From contig JANFNE010000036.1 in the NCBI GenBank assembly GCA_024867545.1, forward strand, positions 248,001 to 312,000: a stretch of 64,000 nt of DNA, written 5' to 3'. This DNA is from Phytopythium helicoides. Its lineage: Eukaryota; Oomycota; Peronosporomycetes; Pythiales; Pythiaceae. A program made the position numbers and the translations under genes. The notes beneath the pieces were generated by a model that saw only the letters and a program-made list of their open reading frames with translations, did no database searches and had not been told where the DNA came from. Positions within the stretch are counted from its first letter, which is position 1, and each line of letters opens with the position of its first letter. Positions 1-10,045 of the stretch are shown in pieces.

Positions 1-316
1 CGCCTGTCGCCTCTCGGTGGCCGCCGCCCTTCACGCCCAGCGGTGACTCACAGCGCAGAGAAGCCGCCTCCGGACCCGCGGCGTCGCGCAGCCACACAGC
101 GCGGGAACTATACGTCCAGCGCGGGCGCGTAATGCAAGCAGCGCCAAGTCACCAGCGCCGGCGCTTTCTCCACTGCGCTTGCCTTCCTTCCAGGCGATCT
201 GAGCATACTGAAACCAAGAGGTTTGGGCGATTACTCACGAGTATCTCAGAAAAGTTGGAGATGCGAGGCACTCGCTCGGATCAATGACGTAGAGAAGGCG
301 AGCTTGAAGAGGCGCA
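1..316. other. 5' flank, no gene recognised
   Basis: GC-rich sequence upstream of the first gene. No coding stretch with recognisable family features was seen on either strand. It probably holds the promoter of the TMEM231 gene and perhaps the 5' region of a gene lying outside the window. Confidence 0.4.
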
Positions 317-1811
317 ATGACGTCGGCACTTGGCGAGATGCGAGCGCTGTGCCACCGCTCGACCGTGCAGCGGCGGTACTACAGCGGCGCGTGCTCGCTG
401 GCGTTCCTAGTGTCCTGTGCGCTGAGCGTGCTGGTGGCGTTGCTTCCTCTGCTGCTGGCCCATGGATCGCGAGGTTGGTGCTGTGCCTTCTGAGCGATTG
501 ATTTTCGAGTGGTACTGACGACGCTGAGTCGGAAGACTTTTCAACGCAGATCAACTCGTACCGAGAGCAGCCGGAGGTTGCATTCACGTACCAGTGCATA
601 TGCGTTCTGGAGGGCAAGCGGACTGATGAGACTGGATTCCGGAGCGTGCCATTCTCGCTTGTTCACACGACTTTGTCGCCGCGGATCAACCACATTCTGC
701 AAGCAAAAGCACGATCCACCCATGTCAAGGTGGGGTAAATGTGGTTCTTTTGAACGGCAACGTGTATCTGTTGCTTACAGCAGATTTTCCTTCGTGTAAT
801 AGCACTATGTTCGCGATATAGACGGCGACGGAGCAGTTGACGCGCTACACGTCGACATCGCGGTGCCGCTGCTTGCAAACGAAAGCGTCCACCGTGTTAC
901 GGTTGCAGTAATACTCAATTACACGTTGAGCAGCTACGCCAAGATCAGCATGGATGCACTGGTGCTGTTTACTCACGAGTCGGCAATGCCTGGATCGCTG
1001 CTGCTTGTCGACGGTGACCTCAGTCTGTACCAGCGAAAACCCTTTGCAATACTAGAAGTGTACGCATATCGCAGCATACAGCTCTCAAACATGAATGACT
1101 TTACTCTAACGAGCTTATGCTGTAATAAACTAGGATGCAAACGCCGTACGATGCCTCGCCAATCGTAAATCTATCGCTGATCCAGTCACCTCAAGACCTC
1201 CAGTTTGAGAGTATGGTGTCGAGGTATCGCGATCGAGACTGTAAGTAGCTTAGTGTTTTTCTGTTGATATTATTGTGTTTCTTGACTGGTGGCGATGCTT
1301 TCCCAGATTCGGCGATCTTTGAGCCGAGATATCCTGTGTGGAAGGCTGATGTCAGCGTAAATCCTCAGCCGCACACCCAGCGCCGCTTCCAGGTATCGGC
1401 AGCGATACGTATACCTGCTGTCGATGTTTTGTAAGTGTTTTGGGAGAGTGGTGGTCCTATTTCACAGACTTTCTCATCAGTGGCCTTGCAGATACCACCC
1501 GACGTGGGCAGAAGTGCTTAAGAAGGCGTGGATTCAAGGTAAGCTGCTCTTCGAACTCATTCACGGATCAAGTTCACGGATCTAATTGGTGTGCACTCGT
1601 CAGTATTATTGCATTCTGGTGGTGATCTCCACCCTGGCAATGCACCTGCGCGAGTATTTATTCAAGAGCAACGTGCGTCCTGCTTTCTCTATTCAGAACA
1701 TTGCTGCAATGACTTACCGCCTGCATGTCGTACCAACAGCTTTTATCCAGCGTGTCGACCGTGGACGACCCGCATCTCCGCCGCGCGCTTGCTGCCCACA
1801 AAAGCCGCTGA
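317..1811 (+). CDS. TMEM231: TMEM231-like ciliary transition-zone membrane protein
   Basis: TMEM231 is a two-pass membrane protein of the B9/MKS complex that gates protein entry at the ciliary transition zone. The reading starts at the ATG at 317 with a short basic head (RRYYSGACSLAFL) and a first membrane helix, matching the start of the animal protein. Later exons give NSYREQPEVAF, a VRDIDGDGAVDALHVDI block (animal counterpart: NQDGKTDMLHFKLEL), VDGDLSLYQRKPF, and a C-terminal HPTWAEVLKKAWIQYY followed by the second helix. About six exons are needed. Clear borders are about 471-535, 723-802, 1539-1608 and 1671-1739. The last intron joins FKSN to a 24-residue tail ending in TGA at 1811. The gene implies a flagellated life stage. 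The family call is firm by residue pattern; individual splice sites are inferred. Confidence 0.85.
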
Positions 1812-1946
1812 GACTGTAGAATTCCAACCTTTGACACTAAAATCCAACAGTCATGTGCACCACATCACTTGTCTTGGCATCTCAATATTCGAGTCAACAA
1901 GTTGACTCAAGTTCGGGGGGAAACCAGTCGAGAAGCAGTGAGCAGC

Positions 1947-3574
1947 ATGAGCACCAAGAGCGACGAGCGCAGCGAGCCCCAGGTGGCACCGGCGCTAGAG
2001 GAGGACGTGGACCTGGACGACCTGCTGGACGGTGCGTCGCCCACGCGACTGCGGCGCTCTGGAAGTTTCTGGGTGACGAGCGCGAGCTGCAGACGCGCTG
2101 GACGACTTCGAGGACGAGATGAAGAGCGCGGCAGCGGCTTCTGGTGGGCGACCGCGCTTCCTACTTGCCTGCTGAGGGGTCGAGAGACTGACTTGGTGGT
2201 GTGAAGCGACGAGCGTGTCGGCAGAGCAGGCCAAGGCGCTGGCGGAGGCGGCGGCCACGACGCAGGCGACCGAGGACTCGGAGATGGACGCGCTGCGCGA
2301 GGTGCGCGCGCTGCAGCTCAATTGGGAAAGGTGTGGCGGGGCTAATAGAGCGATACGGTGTCGGTGTAGAACATGTCCAAGTTCTTGGAGGACGCGCAGA
2401 ACCCCGAGTTCCAGAAGGTGCTGGAGCAGGCATTCCGCGAGCTCGGCACGGAAGGTGATGGATCCGACATCGAGGCGCTGCTGGGGTCGCTGAAGCAACC
2501 AGAGGTGCAAGAATCGGATGATGTGAACCTTGGTGTGGCCAAGACCCTGCAGGTACGATGCAGAAACTTCTGCGATCATACCCCGCTCGGCTTTACTGAC
2601 GCTGACGCGATTGGTGGGATCGAGTAGAACATGGCAAAGGCTGCGGAGGACATGGAGGGCCTCGAGTCCGCGAAGGTGGAAGAGATGGGCGAAGAGATGA
2701 TGGCCGAGATGATGAAGAAGTTCGAGGAAATGGGCGAGAAGGTGCGTTGCTGTGTGAGGTTGATCTGTTTGCAGCAAGTTGTGGCTCTAACCTCTGCCGT
2801 TGTGATTGAAGAGCGATTTCCAAGACCTTGTGGACGGCATGATGCAGCAGCTGCTGTCGAAGGATATCATGTACGAGCCCATGAAGCAGATCTGCGAACG
2901 GGTATGCTGGCTTGGTTCGAGCTTCTACAGTAAACCTGCAATCAGACTAATCGGAACATTGCATGGCAGTATCCTGAGTGGCTGGCGGAGAAGGAGTCCC
3001 TGCTCCCGAAAGAGGACTATGAGCGGTAGGACAGAGCTGAATCGTTCGAACCATGTCTCTATCTTACTCATGTCTTCCTCGAAATTCGTCTAGGTATGGC
3101 AAGCAGTACCAGTACTTTCAGCAGATTATTGCTGTGTACGAGTCAGAGCCCGACAACTTCGCACGGCTGTCGGAGCTGATGCAGGAGATGCAAGAAACGG
3201 GTCAGCCTCCTTCCGAGATTGTCAAGGACCTTGCACCAGGTAAATATTCATTCCAATTGTCGGTATTTACGATCAGGGCTGACGACAGACAAAATGCAGG
3301 TTTGCAGTTCGACGATGAAGGCATGCCGATCATGCCCAACATGGTAATCATGTGCAGCTTTATGTAGCCTCACGTCATACTGCATACGCTGACGTTTCTC
3401 GTTTCTCCTCAAACAGGGTGCTGGGATGTTCCCTGGATGGCTGGAATGCCGGGCATGCCGCGTACGAGTCCGATTGATTGTTCTTACTACTTATGCTTTC
3501 TCACTCACACGAATTTCTTCATACATGACACAGTTGGCGGCGGAGCTGGACAGGAGCAGTGCTCCATCATGTGA
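1947..3574 (+). CDS. PEX19: Peroxin-19, import receptor for peroxisomal membrane proteins
   Basis: PEX19 binds newly made peroxisomal membrane proteins in the cytosol and docks on PEX3. The acidic N-terminus (EEDVDLDDLLD, then ALDDFEDEMKSA) is the PEX3-binding type. The middle carries MSKFLEDAQNPEFQKVLEQA and DFQDLVDGMMQQLLSKDIMYEPMKQI, both typical of the family's alpha-helical cargo domain, followed by YPEWLAEKESLLPKEDYER and YFQQIIAVYE. The protein ends in QEQCSIM-stop, a CaaX farnesylation box expected for PEX19. At least eight short introns split the gene (for example about 2032-2090, 2551-2630, 2742-2810, 2902-2970). The start was chosen at MSTKSDE because it leads straight into the acidic domain. 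It reads in the same direction as TMEM231, 135 bases downstream. Confidence 0.93.
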
Positions 3575-3704
3575 GTCGACTTCGGTAGCCTCCGCTAGTT
3601 TGTCTTGGAACAATACAGGTCTGAAATTACATCTTGGAACCTTGGGCGGCGCTTCGCATCCGTCCCTCCAAAACCGAGACGGCCGCCCGAGCACATTTTA
3701 CATC

Positions 3705-4739
3705 ATGCATCACCTGGACTCCATATCACTAGGCGTCTTCTCGTTCTTGCAGCAGCATCGGCTAGTGACAGGGCTCAAAGCTAAAGAGCTGCCAGGAGCT
3801 ACCACGGTGCAGATCTCTCTATGGGAGCAGGTGGAGTAACTCAGCGATGCAAAGTCAGATACAGAATCTGACCCATCCACGTCTCAGAGGCATGCACCAC
3901 TCCGCATGCCAGATGACCTCAAACGGTTCTACACTATCTCAAACGGGGTCTCGGTCCAATGGACGTCTAGCTTGCGAGGTACAGTATCTCTGAACGGATG
4001 TCCATGGGCAGCAATATCATCATAGTAATGGTGCATATCTACTGCAGGGCAGGCCGTGACAGTGGGTCATTTCTACCTGAATCCACTCCAAGATATGCCG
4101 CGACTCGGTTCGCTCTCCATCTCCGAAGACACTTGTCGACCGCACGACCGTTTTCGCCTTTCAAAGCGCGTGAGTTTGTTCTTCAAGAATCAACAGCCAT
4201 CGAGTTGTTTGGGATTAGGACTGATTGGCATGCTTTTCAGAGCACCAGTGGAAGCATCGTGGGGTTTGTTCTCGAGTCGTTGGAAGCCCATGGGGATATT
4301 GTGCTCGTCTTCTTTGAAGGTAGAACCAGTCAACGTGTGAAGATATTTTGCGATTACTGACGCTATTGCATCTCTGATAACTACAGTAGTAACGGTAGAG
4401 GTGTGGCTTCGTGACCGTGAGGGACGGTGGAGTTTCTTGGCCGATTCGTTCACCAACTACTACCGCATGATGGTTGCGCACCTCGGCATTGTCGCGTGGC
4501 AGGTAAGCGAACCCTTCTTACCAATTATAAGCCTACGGATCATTTACGATGAACATCCTTGAAGACTATCTTTTCAGATGCTGGAGTTGACCCGGTCATG
4601 CGGGTGAGTCGCTCTGGTGGAGTTCAAATGATTCCAAGAGCTAATTGTGCTGGCTCTGCAGCCGTGGCTCCACTTGTTTGTCCCTGATCGCATTGCACTC
4701 GACGAATCACATGGTTTACATAACAGCCAGGCAGCGTAG
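3705..4739 (+). CDS. TPGS2: Tubulin polyglutamylase complex subunit 2-like protein
   Basis: TPGS2 is a non-catalytic subunit of the complex that adds glutamate chains to tubulin in cilia and microtubules. The sequence starts MHHLDSISLGVFSFLQQ and reads on to ISLWEQ, then after an intron (about 3834-3899) RHAPLRMPDDLKRFYTISNG and VSVQWTS. This parallels the animal WEQ...MPEDVKNFYLMTNGFHMTW block. Further exons give GDIVLVFFEG, VEVWLRDREGRWSFLADSF with TNYYRMMVAHLGIVAWQ, and a tail PWLHLFVPDRI ending in TAG at 4739. It belongs to the SMI1/KNR4-like fold group in its N-terminal part. The gene converges on the BRCT gene with only 25 bases between stops. The start codon is the first ATG in frame with the conserved block. 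Confidence 0.82.
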
Positions 4740-4764
4740 ATAGTCAATTCGCTCGTGTTCACCG

Positions 4765-7700
4765 TCACGAAGCAAAAAATTGCGAAAAGTTGACTACTCG
4801 ATCGTCTTTCGCTCTCTTTGTGGGGCTGGAAGTCTCGTCCTCGCTCTCATCTTTGCCTTCATTGGCGTGGTTTTCCTCCTCGTCTTCATCCTCAAAGAAG
4901 AAGACGCTTTCGTCACGGTACTTCAGCTCTTCGAAGTCCGTCTTGGAAACAGCCACCACGCGGCGCTTGACCTTGAGTCGATGGGATCTCGAGTATCCGC
5001 GAGTGTGAGCGCGATAAGCCGGCTGAGTATGGAGATCTACGATGATTTTGAGACAGTACTATTAGCTAGACATACCGCTGAAACAAATCATATTGTACGA
5101 CACGCACCTCTTCAGGACTCCAACTCGCAGCATCACCTTAGGGGCATCCTCAGTTCGTCGCTTCTTTGACTCCCCACTGCTGTCTCGAACCAAGTAGATG
5201 TCGAGAATTTCGCATACATGGAAAAGCAGGAAGTGATCGATTCCATTCCGCGACAAATCAGCGAGTATGAGTTCGCCTACGTGCAACTTCAGCAGGGTTC
5301 TGGACGACGAAAAAAATCAAGACAAGACATATTTGAGTCTTCATCGTTGAGGAGACCGCGCGGGGTACTCAGCAGACTCACCTGTCTTCATTTCCAATGG
5401 CAGCCATAGCCCAAAGCACTTTATCTTGATTCAGCCGTTGCGGCTTGAAGTCGCATTTTGACGGCTCGATGAAGCGCTAACGAGGGCAACAGAGCAATTT
5501 GAAGTCAGAATGAAGTTTGCAGGCTCAACTTGAAAGAAGACGACAATACCTGAAGGATAATGCACTCTGTTACCCACGAAAAGTTCTTGACGGGAACACG
5601 CCTTCGTGCGTAGTGGTCACATATCTTGTCCAGAGCAATGATAGATGAGTCCTTGCACAATGAGCTCACACTTCGATAGAATTAGCTCGCCTACCTCCGT
5701 GTGCTCGCTGCACAAGACAATATCGACGTTTGCGTTTTTCGATAGGCTCTGTGTGATATCAGCCGTGCAATCAGCCCGAAGATCCAACATCAATCCTGCC
5801 GCGCATCGACTTATTACCTCATGGACGATAGAGGCTCCGCACGCCTTCAGTGAGGCAGCGATGAGATGAACCATCTCTTTTGGCTGAGCAGAGGGGTCGC
5901 TAACATCGGAAGCAATCCCATACGAGTAACCTGAGAACACACTCAGCTTGATAAAAGCATGTCAGATATGCCCGTGCTCTCTCCCGTCTCAGGACAAGTT
6001 AGTACCTTTTGGACGGGAAAGCATTCAAACTTGCGCGTTGTGAGAGAATAGCCAGACGGGACTGTGAAACCATCAAACGGCAGAATTGACGCTGCCTTGA
6101 TACACTGCTGTATCCAGTCTGGGTGGACGACAGGGATCCCGCACGCGACCGCGTGCATGAACTTGAGTTTTCGCCACGAAACTGGAGTCGCAATAACAAC
6201 CGCCTTCGAGTTACCGGGATATAGCGTTTCATGCTCTCGACCCACCACTTTTCCGCCGTGCTCTTGAATCAGCTCTGTCAAGCTCGCTTCCCCGTCCTTT
6301 ACGAATCCTGTCAGCACAAACTCAAACTTGAACTTGAAGATTGTTCGTGAACGAGATAAGTATGCGCGGTTAGACGGCAGAGGTGAAAGTAGCTTTGCTC
6401 GCGTCCGCGCCTTCTGCGAGGACGAAGGAGTTGATTGACTGGTTGGCAATCTTCCAGTGCGCCTTGATGCTCGATGTGGGGTACCTTCTGCCACGCTGCT
6501 TGGCGCTTCGCTGCTACTGTCATCACTATCCTTCGAAGCGCTACTAGCAGTATAGACACGCTTCCTCTTCCGCTTTAACACTGGAGTCGATTCTACCGAA
6601 CTACTCCGAGATTCTTGAGTCAGAGTGTCGTTAGCAGTAGATTTGACCCTAGACTTTTTTGCCTTCGATGGAGTGTTTTCACGGGATGCCTTCTTTGGTG
6701 TGGTGTCTGATTTTCTTGCTCTAGGTTTTTTGGCGATTGCTTTGGGTATATTCTCACTGTCTTCGAGGTCGAAAGCCTGCAGCACCTTCGCCGCTGCTAC
6801 TCCAATATCAGGGGTGCTCTCCATTTTCTCTGACATCTCTGTATCCTGTGACTCGGGCATTGCAAAAGAGAACTCGAGGTTGCGGATGGTCGAGGAAGAC
6901 TTGCTGTTTGGGTTGTCCAACTGCGCTTCTGCTCCAGCTTCACACTCACACTTTGACTTCTCGCACTTACACTGTGAAGCAACAAAGTCATATGATCGCT
7001 CTTGCGACGCGCTCAAGATCGCCTGGCTTGATGCGGCTGACTTATCTCGTTTCTTCAAGGCCGATTTTTGGCGGAGACACGCGTTCTTGTTCGCCTTCCG
7101 CCGACATTTTCGGCGCCACAGTGTGAGCTTCATCCTCGACATCTCCTGAGAGTGAGTTGCTGCCAAAGAATGCTTTACTCGGCTGGGTTGGAGGGTACTC
7201 GTCATCTTCTTCTCCCGGTTCGCTAAATCCTCTCGCTTCAGGCTCCTCGGTATCATAATCCATCGATGCTCTGGGCTCCACACTATCTTTCCCGCTGTCA
7301 GAATCTGTCACATCTGACGGGATTAGCGGGTCTAGCTGGCTCAGGTTCGGGAAGCAGCTCTGTTTCCTCCTCCATGCCATCGTCATCACTCGGCACGTAT
7401 GGCTCCGTACCAGTGTCGGAGACTGCAGTTTCATCGGAGTCATCACGAACCATCTTTGCGGCTCTTGTTGCTGTGGTAGGCTGAGCCCCACGTTCGTTCT
7501 CCATCTCCGTGTCCGATCCGTCGCTCTCTTCGTTCTGTACCTGCGCTTTTCCGGGTTTTGCTTGTCTTCCTGCTGCTGGAAGCGCTCTGCTCGGCGACCG
7601 CAATTGCATCTTCGGCGACTGCAACGGCAACTTCGGCGACTGCAATTGCAACTTCGGCGGTGCTCTAGCGATGAATTGTCCGGCGCTCTTTCCGAACTGC

Positions 7701-8302
7701 ACCAGGTCCTCACTGAGCTCAGAGGATCCTGCTCCTGACGTCCGCCTCTCGTTCCGCGCGCGACGATCTGGGCTGTCCATGGCCATCTTGAAACCATTCG
7801 TCTTCAGCGCTCTCGCTCGGTCCACGCTCGCCAGCAGCGAGGGCGGCGGCGTCGCCTGCCGCAGATGCAAGTTCCACGCCGCCGGAGCCGGCCGAGGCGT
7901 GGAGTCCACCGCAGCGTCCTGGCTCCTGCCACCCACCGCCTTGTGCCTTAGCTGCAGCCCCGCGCGGAGGCCTCCGCAGCCGCCAGCAGCCCCTCCTCGT
8001 CCTGCGTGTCCGCCGAGAACAGGTCCTGGAAGTGTCCGTCCGCGTCGCCCAAACTCACGCGGGCGTCCCTGGCGCGCAGCCCCAACGCGAGCGGCACGCG
8101 CGCCTCGCGCCACTCGCCGACGGCCCGCGCGCAGCCCGTCGAAGGCGCGCGGGTCCGCGCTGCTCTGCGACGTGAAGCTCTCGTCCAGTGGCGGCGACGA
8201 GCGGCCGCCCACGCGCTCGTCGCCCGAGTCCTCGTCGCTGGCGGCCGGCTCCGCCTTGGCGCGCGGCGGCGACATGGCCGTGAACTCGGCCAGCGCGTCC
8301 AT
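4765..8302 (-). CDS. Tandem-BRCT protein, 53BP1/Crb2-like DNA-damage adaptor
   Basis: The start at 8302 opens a long acidic, Ser/Pro-rich N-terminal half with an LQSPK-LPLQSPK-MQLRSPS repeat and several SQ/TQ sites of the kind used by ATM/ATR kinases. Basic linkers follow (about 6600-6750). The first BRCT lies at about 6350-6000 (FEFVLTGFVKDGEASL, HGGKVVGREHE, LKFMHAVACGIPVVHPDW, then VPSGYSL). The second lies at about 5940-5550 (SLKACGASIVHEV, VDIVLCSEHTE, then after a 46-base intron DSSIIALDKI and PVKNFSWVTECIILQ). The ACGIP...PSGYSL signature and the close spacing match the 53BP1 C-terminus. Exons at about 5470-5380, 5290-5110 and 5000-4765 add a beta-rich module (VGELILADLSRNGIDHF) that may be BAH-like, and an acidic tail. 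Exact exon number is uncertain. Confidence 0.72.
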
Positions 8303-8590
8303 GGCCGCCTGTCCGACAGTGAAATGGAGGCTTTTCGCGCCTTCGCTCCCTGGATTGGCGGAAACGGCGATGAGTGATTGATGGCGATTGGCTAATTAGC
8401 TTTTGCCGAATACGTAGATATTACAGAGATTAATGACAGTAGCTGTAGGCTACATGATACGCTTCTTGTCATTTATATATATTTGGACTACGTTTTTTGG
8501 CGGATATAAGTAGCCAATCGTCATGGCCTCTGTAAAGTAGCTTCAGCCAATCATACGCACGCTTCTAGTTGAAGTGGTGAGCTGACAAAA
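8303..8590. promoter_or_regulatory. Divergent intergenic region, BRCT gene / TPR gene
   Basis: A 288-base AT-rich gap between two divergently transcribed genes, with TATATATATTT at about 8475. It probably holds both promoters. No conserved oomycete initiator was recognised with confidence. Confidence 0.4.
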
Positions 8591-9583
8591 ATGGACACGT
8601 CGAGTGCTGCTGCTGATGGAATGCTGGGGGATGGCAACGCAGCGGCTTCGCGAGCGGCAGAGCTGACGCCGGAGCAGAAGGCGGAGCTCGCGCTGTTGGG
8701 CGAGTTCCACTCGCCTGTGAAGCCGCAGGCGGTCGACTTGGCGCCGCCGGAAGCCACCTGTTTGTGCAACTGCGTCGCCAACGCCAAGCGGGGCCGGTAT
8801 AAAGAAGATCAATGCGTTGCGCACAAGCTCACGCTGCGGAACTCGCAGTCTCATCCAGAAGCACTGGGAAACTCGCAGGCGAGATCTCCGCTCCAGCTGT
8901 CGCCGCTTCGGTTGTCCCCATCGCCTCGATCTTTCGCGAGTCTTCCCGCAGGTGGCAATGGTGCAGATCTTGATTCGGTGCTGCTTCGCGCGTCTCAGAG
9001 CACGAGTGCGCTTCGCAATCGTCATGACTTTGCGAATGACGCAGGGGTCCAGCTACTCCCAGCGGTGTTCGTTCCAACTGCGAGACCATGTTCGTCTCCA
9101 GACCCACTCAAGCCGCAGCATCAAGGGCCTCTGTCGTGGGAGTACATTAGTCGTAAGGTGTCAGACATCCCTCCGACAGAGCTTTCGATATCGACAGCGT
9201 TGGAGATGCTCGAGCAGTACAACAAGATCATCCGTCTGCACGCCGAGCCGCCACGGGTCATGGCGATTCTGTATACTCGGCGCTCGACGCTACTGACAGC
9301 TCTGGGCAAATTCGGCTCCGCCCTCAGCGACGCAGAGCACGCCGTCCGGCTGGAACCGTGCGCGACGGTGGTACGTTTGCTATGCAAGCTAGTCTAGCAA
9401 CGAGCTCATAGGAACCTCACCGCCTCGTCTTCATGCCAGGGTTACTTCCGCAAAGGCTGCGCGCTGTTCGCGCTCGGCAGGTACAGCGAGGCCAGCACCG
9501 CCTTCCAGCAGGGCCTCGCCTTTGATGTCAACTCCCGCCAGCTACAGCGAGGCCTCGAGATGTCGCTCCGCCGCGTGCGCTGA
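8591..9583 (+). CDS. TPR-repeat protein with low-complexity N-terminus
   Basis: Reads from [11 protein letters not shown] through an open exon to 9370, then an intron to about 9438. The C-terminal half is a TPR array: [39 protein letters not shown] and [18 protein letters not shown], joined in phase to [19 protein letters not shown]. The helix-turn-helix spacing and the GYFRKGCAL...GRYSEA core are typical of STI1/Hsp70-Hsp90-organising-type TPRs, which bind chaperone C-termini. The N-terminal 150 residues are Ser/Pro-rich with no recognised domain. The stop is at 9581-9583. The specific partner is not evident; an Hsp90/Hsp70 co-chaperone or a general scaffold are both possible. Confidence 0.75.
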
Positions 9584-10045
9584 CCAACCACGCGTGTCCG
9601 GCCGCAACCTGCTCGAGCAATCGTCGCGAGCGAGTGAGAACAGCATCGAGCAGCAGCGGGGAGTGCATAGCCAGCAACTGACGGACGTCATCTGCTGCTG
9701 GGAGTGTAGCATAATTGGTCTAGCCGCAATCAAATTTTCGCCCAGTGTAGCGTTGGGTGGGGCTGCACCATCAATCACCACACGCATGGCAAGCTCGTTT
9801 GGACCGAATGAGTCAATCCGGCCGCTGCTAGCAGCGGCATTATTACCAACGTCTCTATCTCTCTTTCGCTAGGTAGGTCAAGAGGCCGCAGCGTTCCCAT
9901 CGGCAGCGGCGTGTGGCCGAGTTCTGCATCTAGGGGCCGAGTTCACCGTCTGATCAGCAAGTGTCTCCATACTCGAAGAGTGCCTGGAGGCTTCAAGAAG
10001 GAGCGCATAGTGGGTTGGTAAAAAGTGGAAGTGAGGAATCCAAAC
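9584..10045. other. Intergenic, nothing recognised
   Basis: A 460-base gap between the TPR gene and the DUF3160 relic. Neither strand shows a coding stretch of note. Confidence 0.4.

Noticed and set aside
5617..5700. Apparent frame break inside the second BRCT domain
   Set aside because: A 46-base GT...AG intron joins CSEHTE to DSSIIALDKI in phase and restores a normal BRCT, so no frameshift is needed.
7509..8381. 290-codon plus-strand frame opposite the BRCT gene's first exon
   Set aside because: The minus-strand reading gives a coherent SQ/SP-rich N-terminus leading into BRCT domains; the plus frame has no family features.
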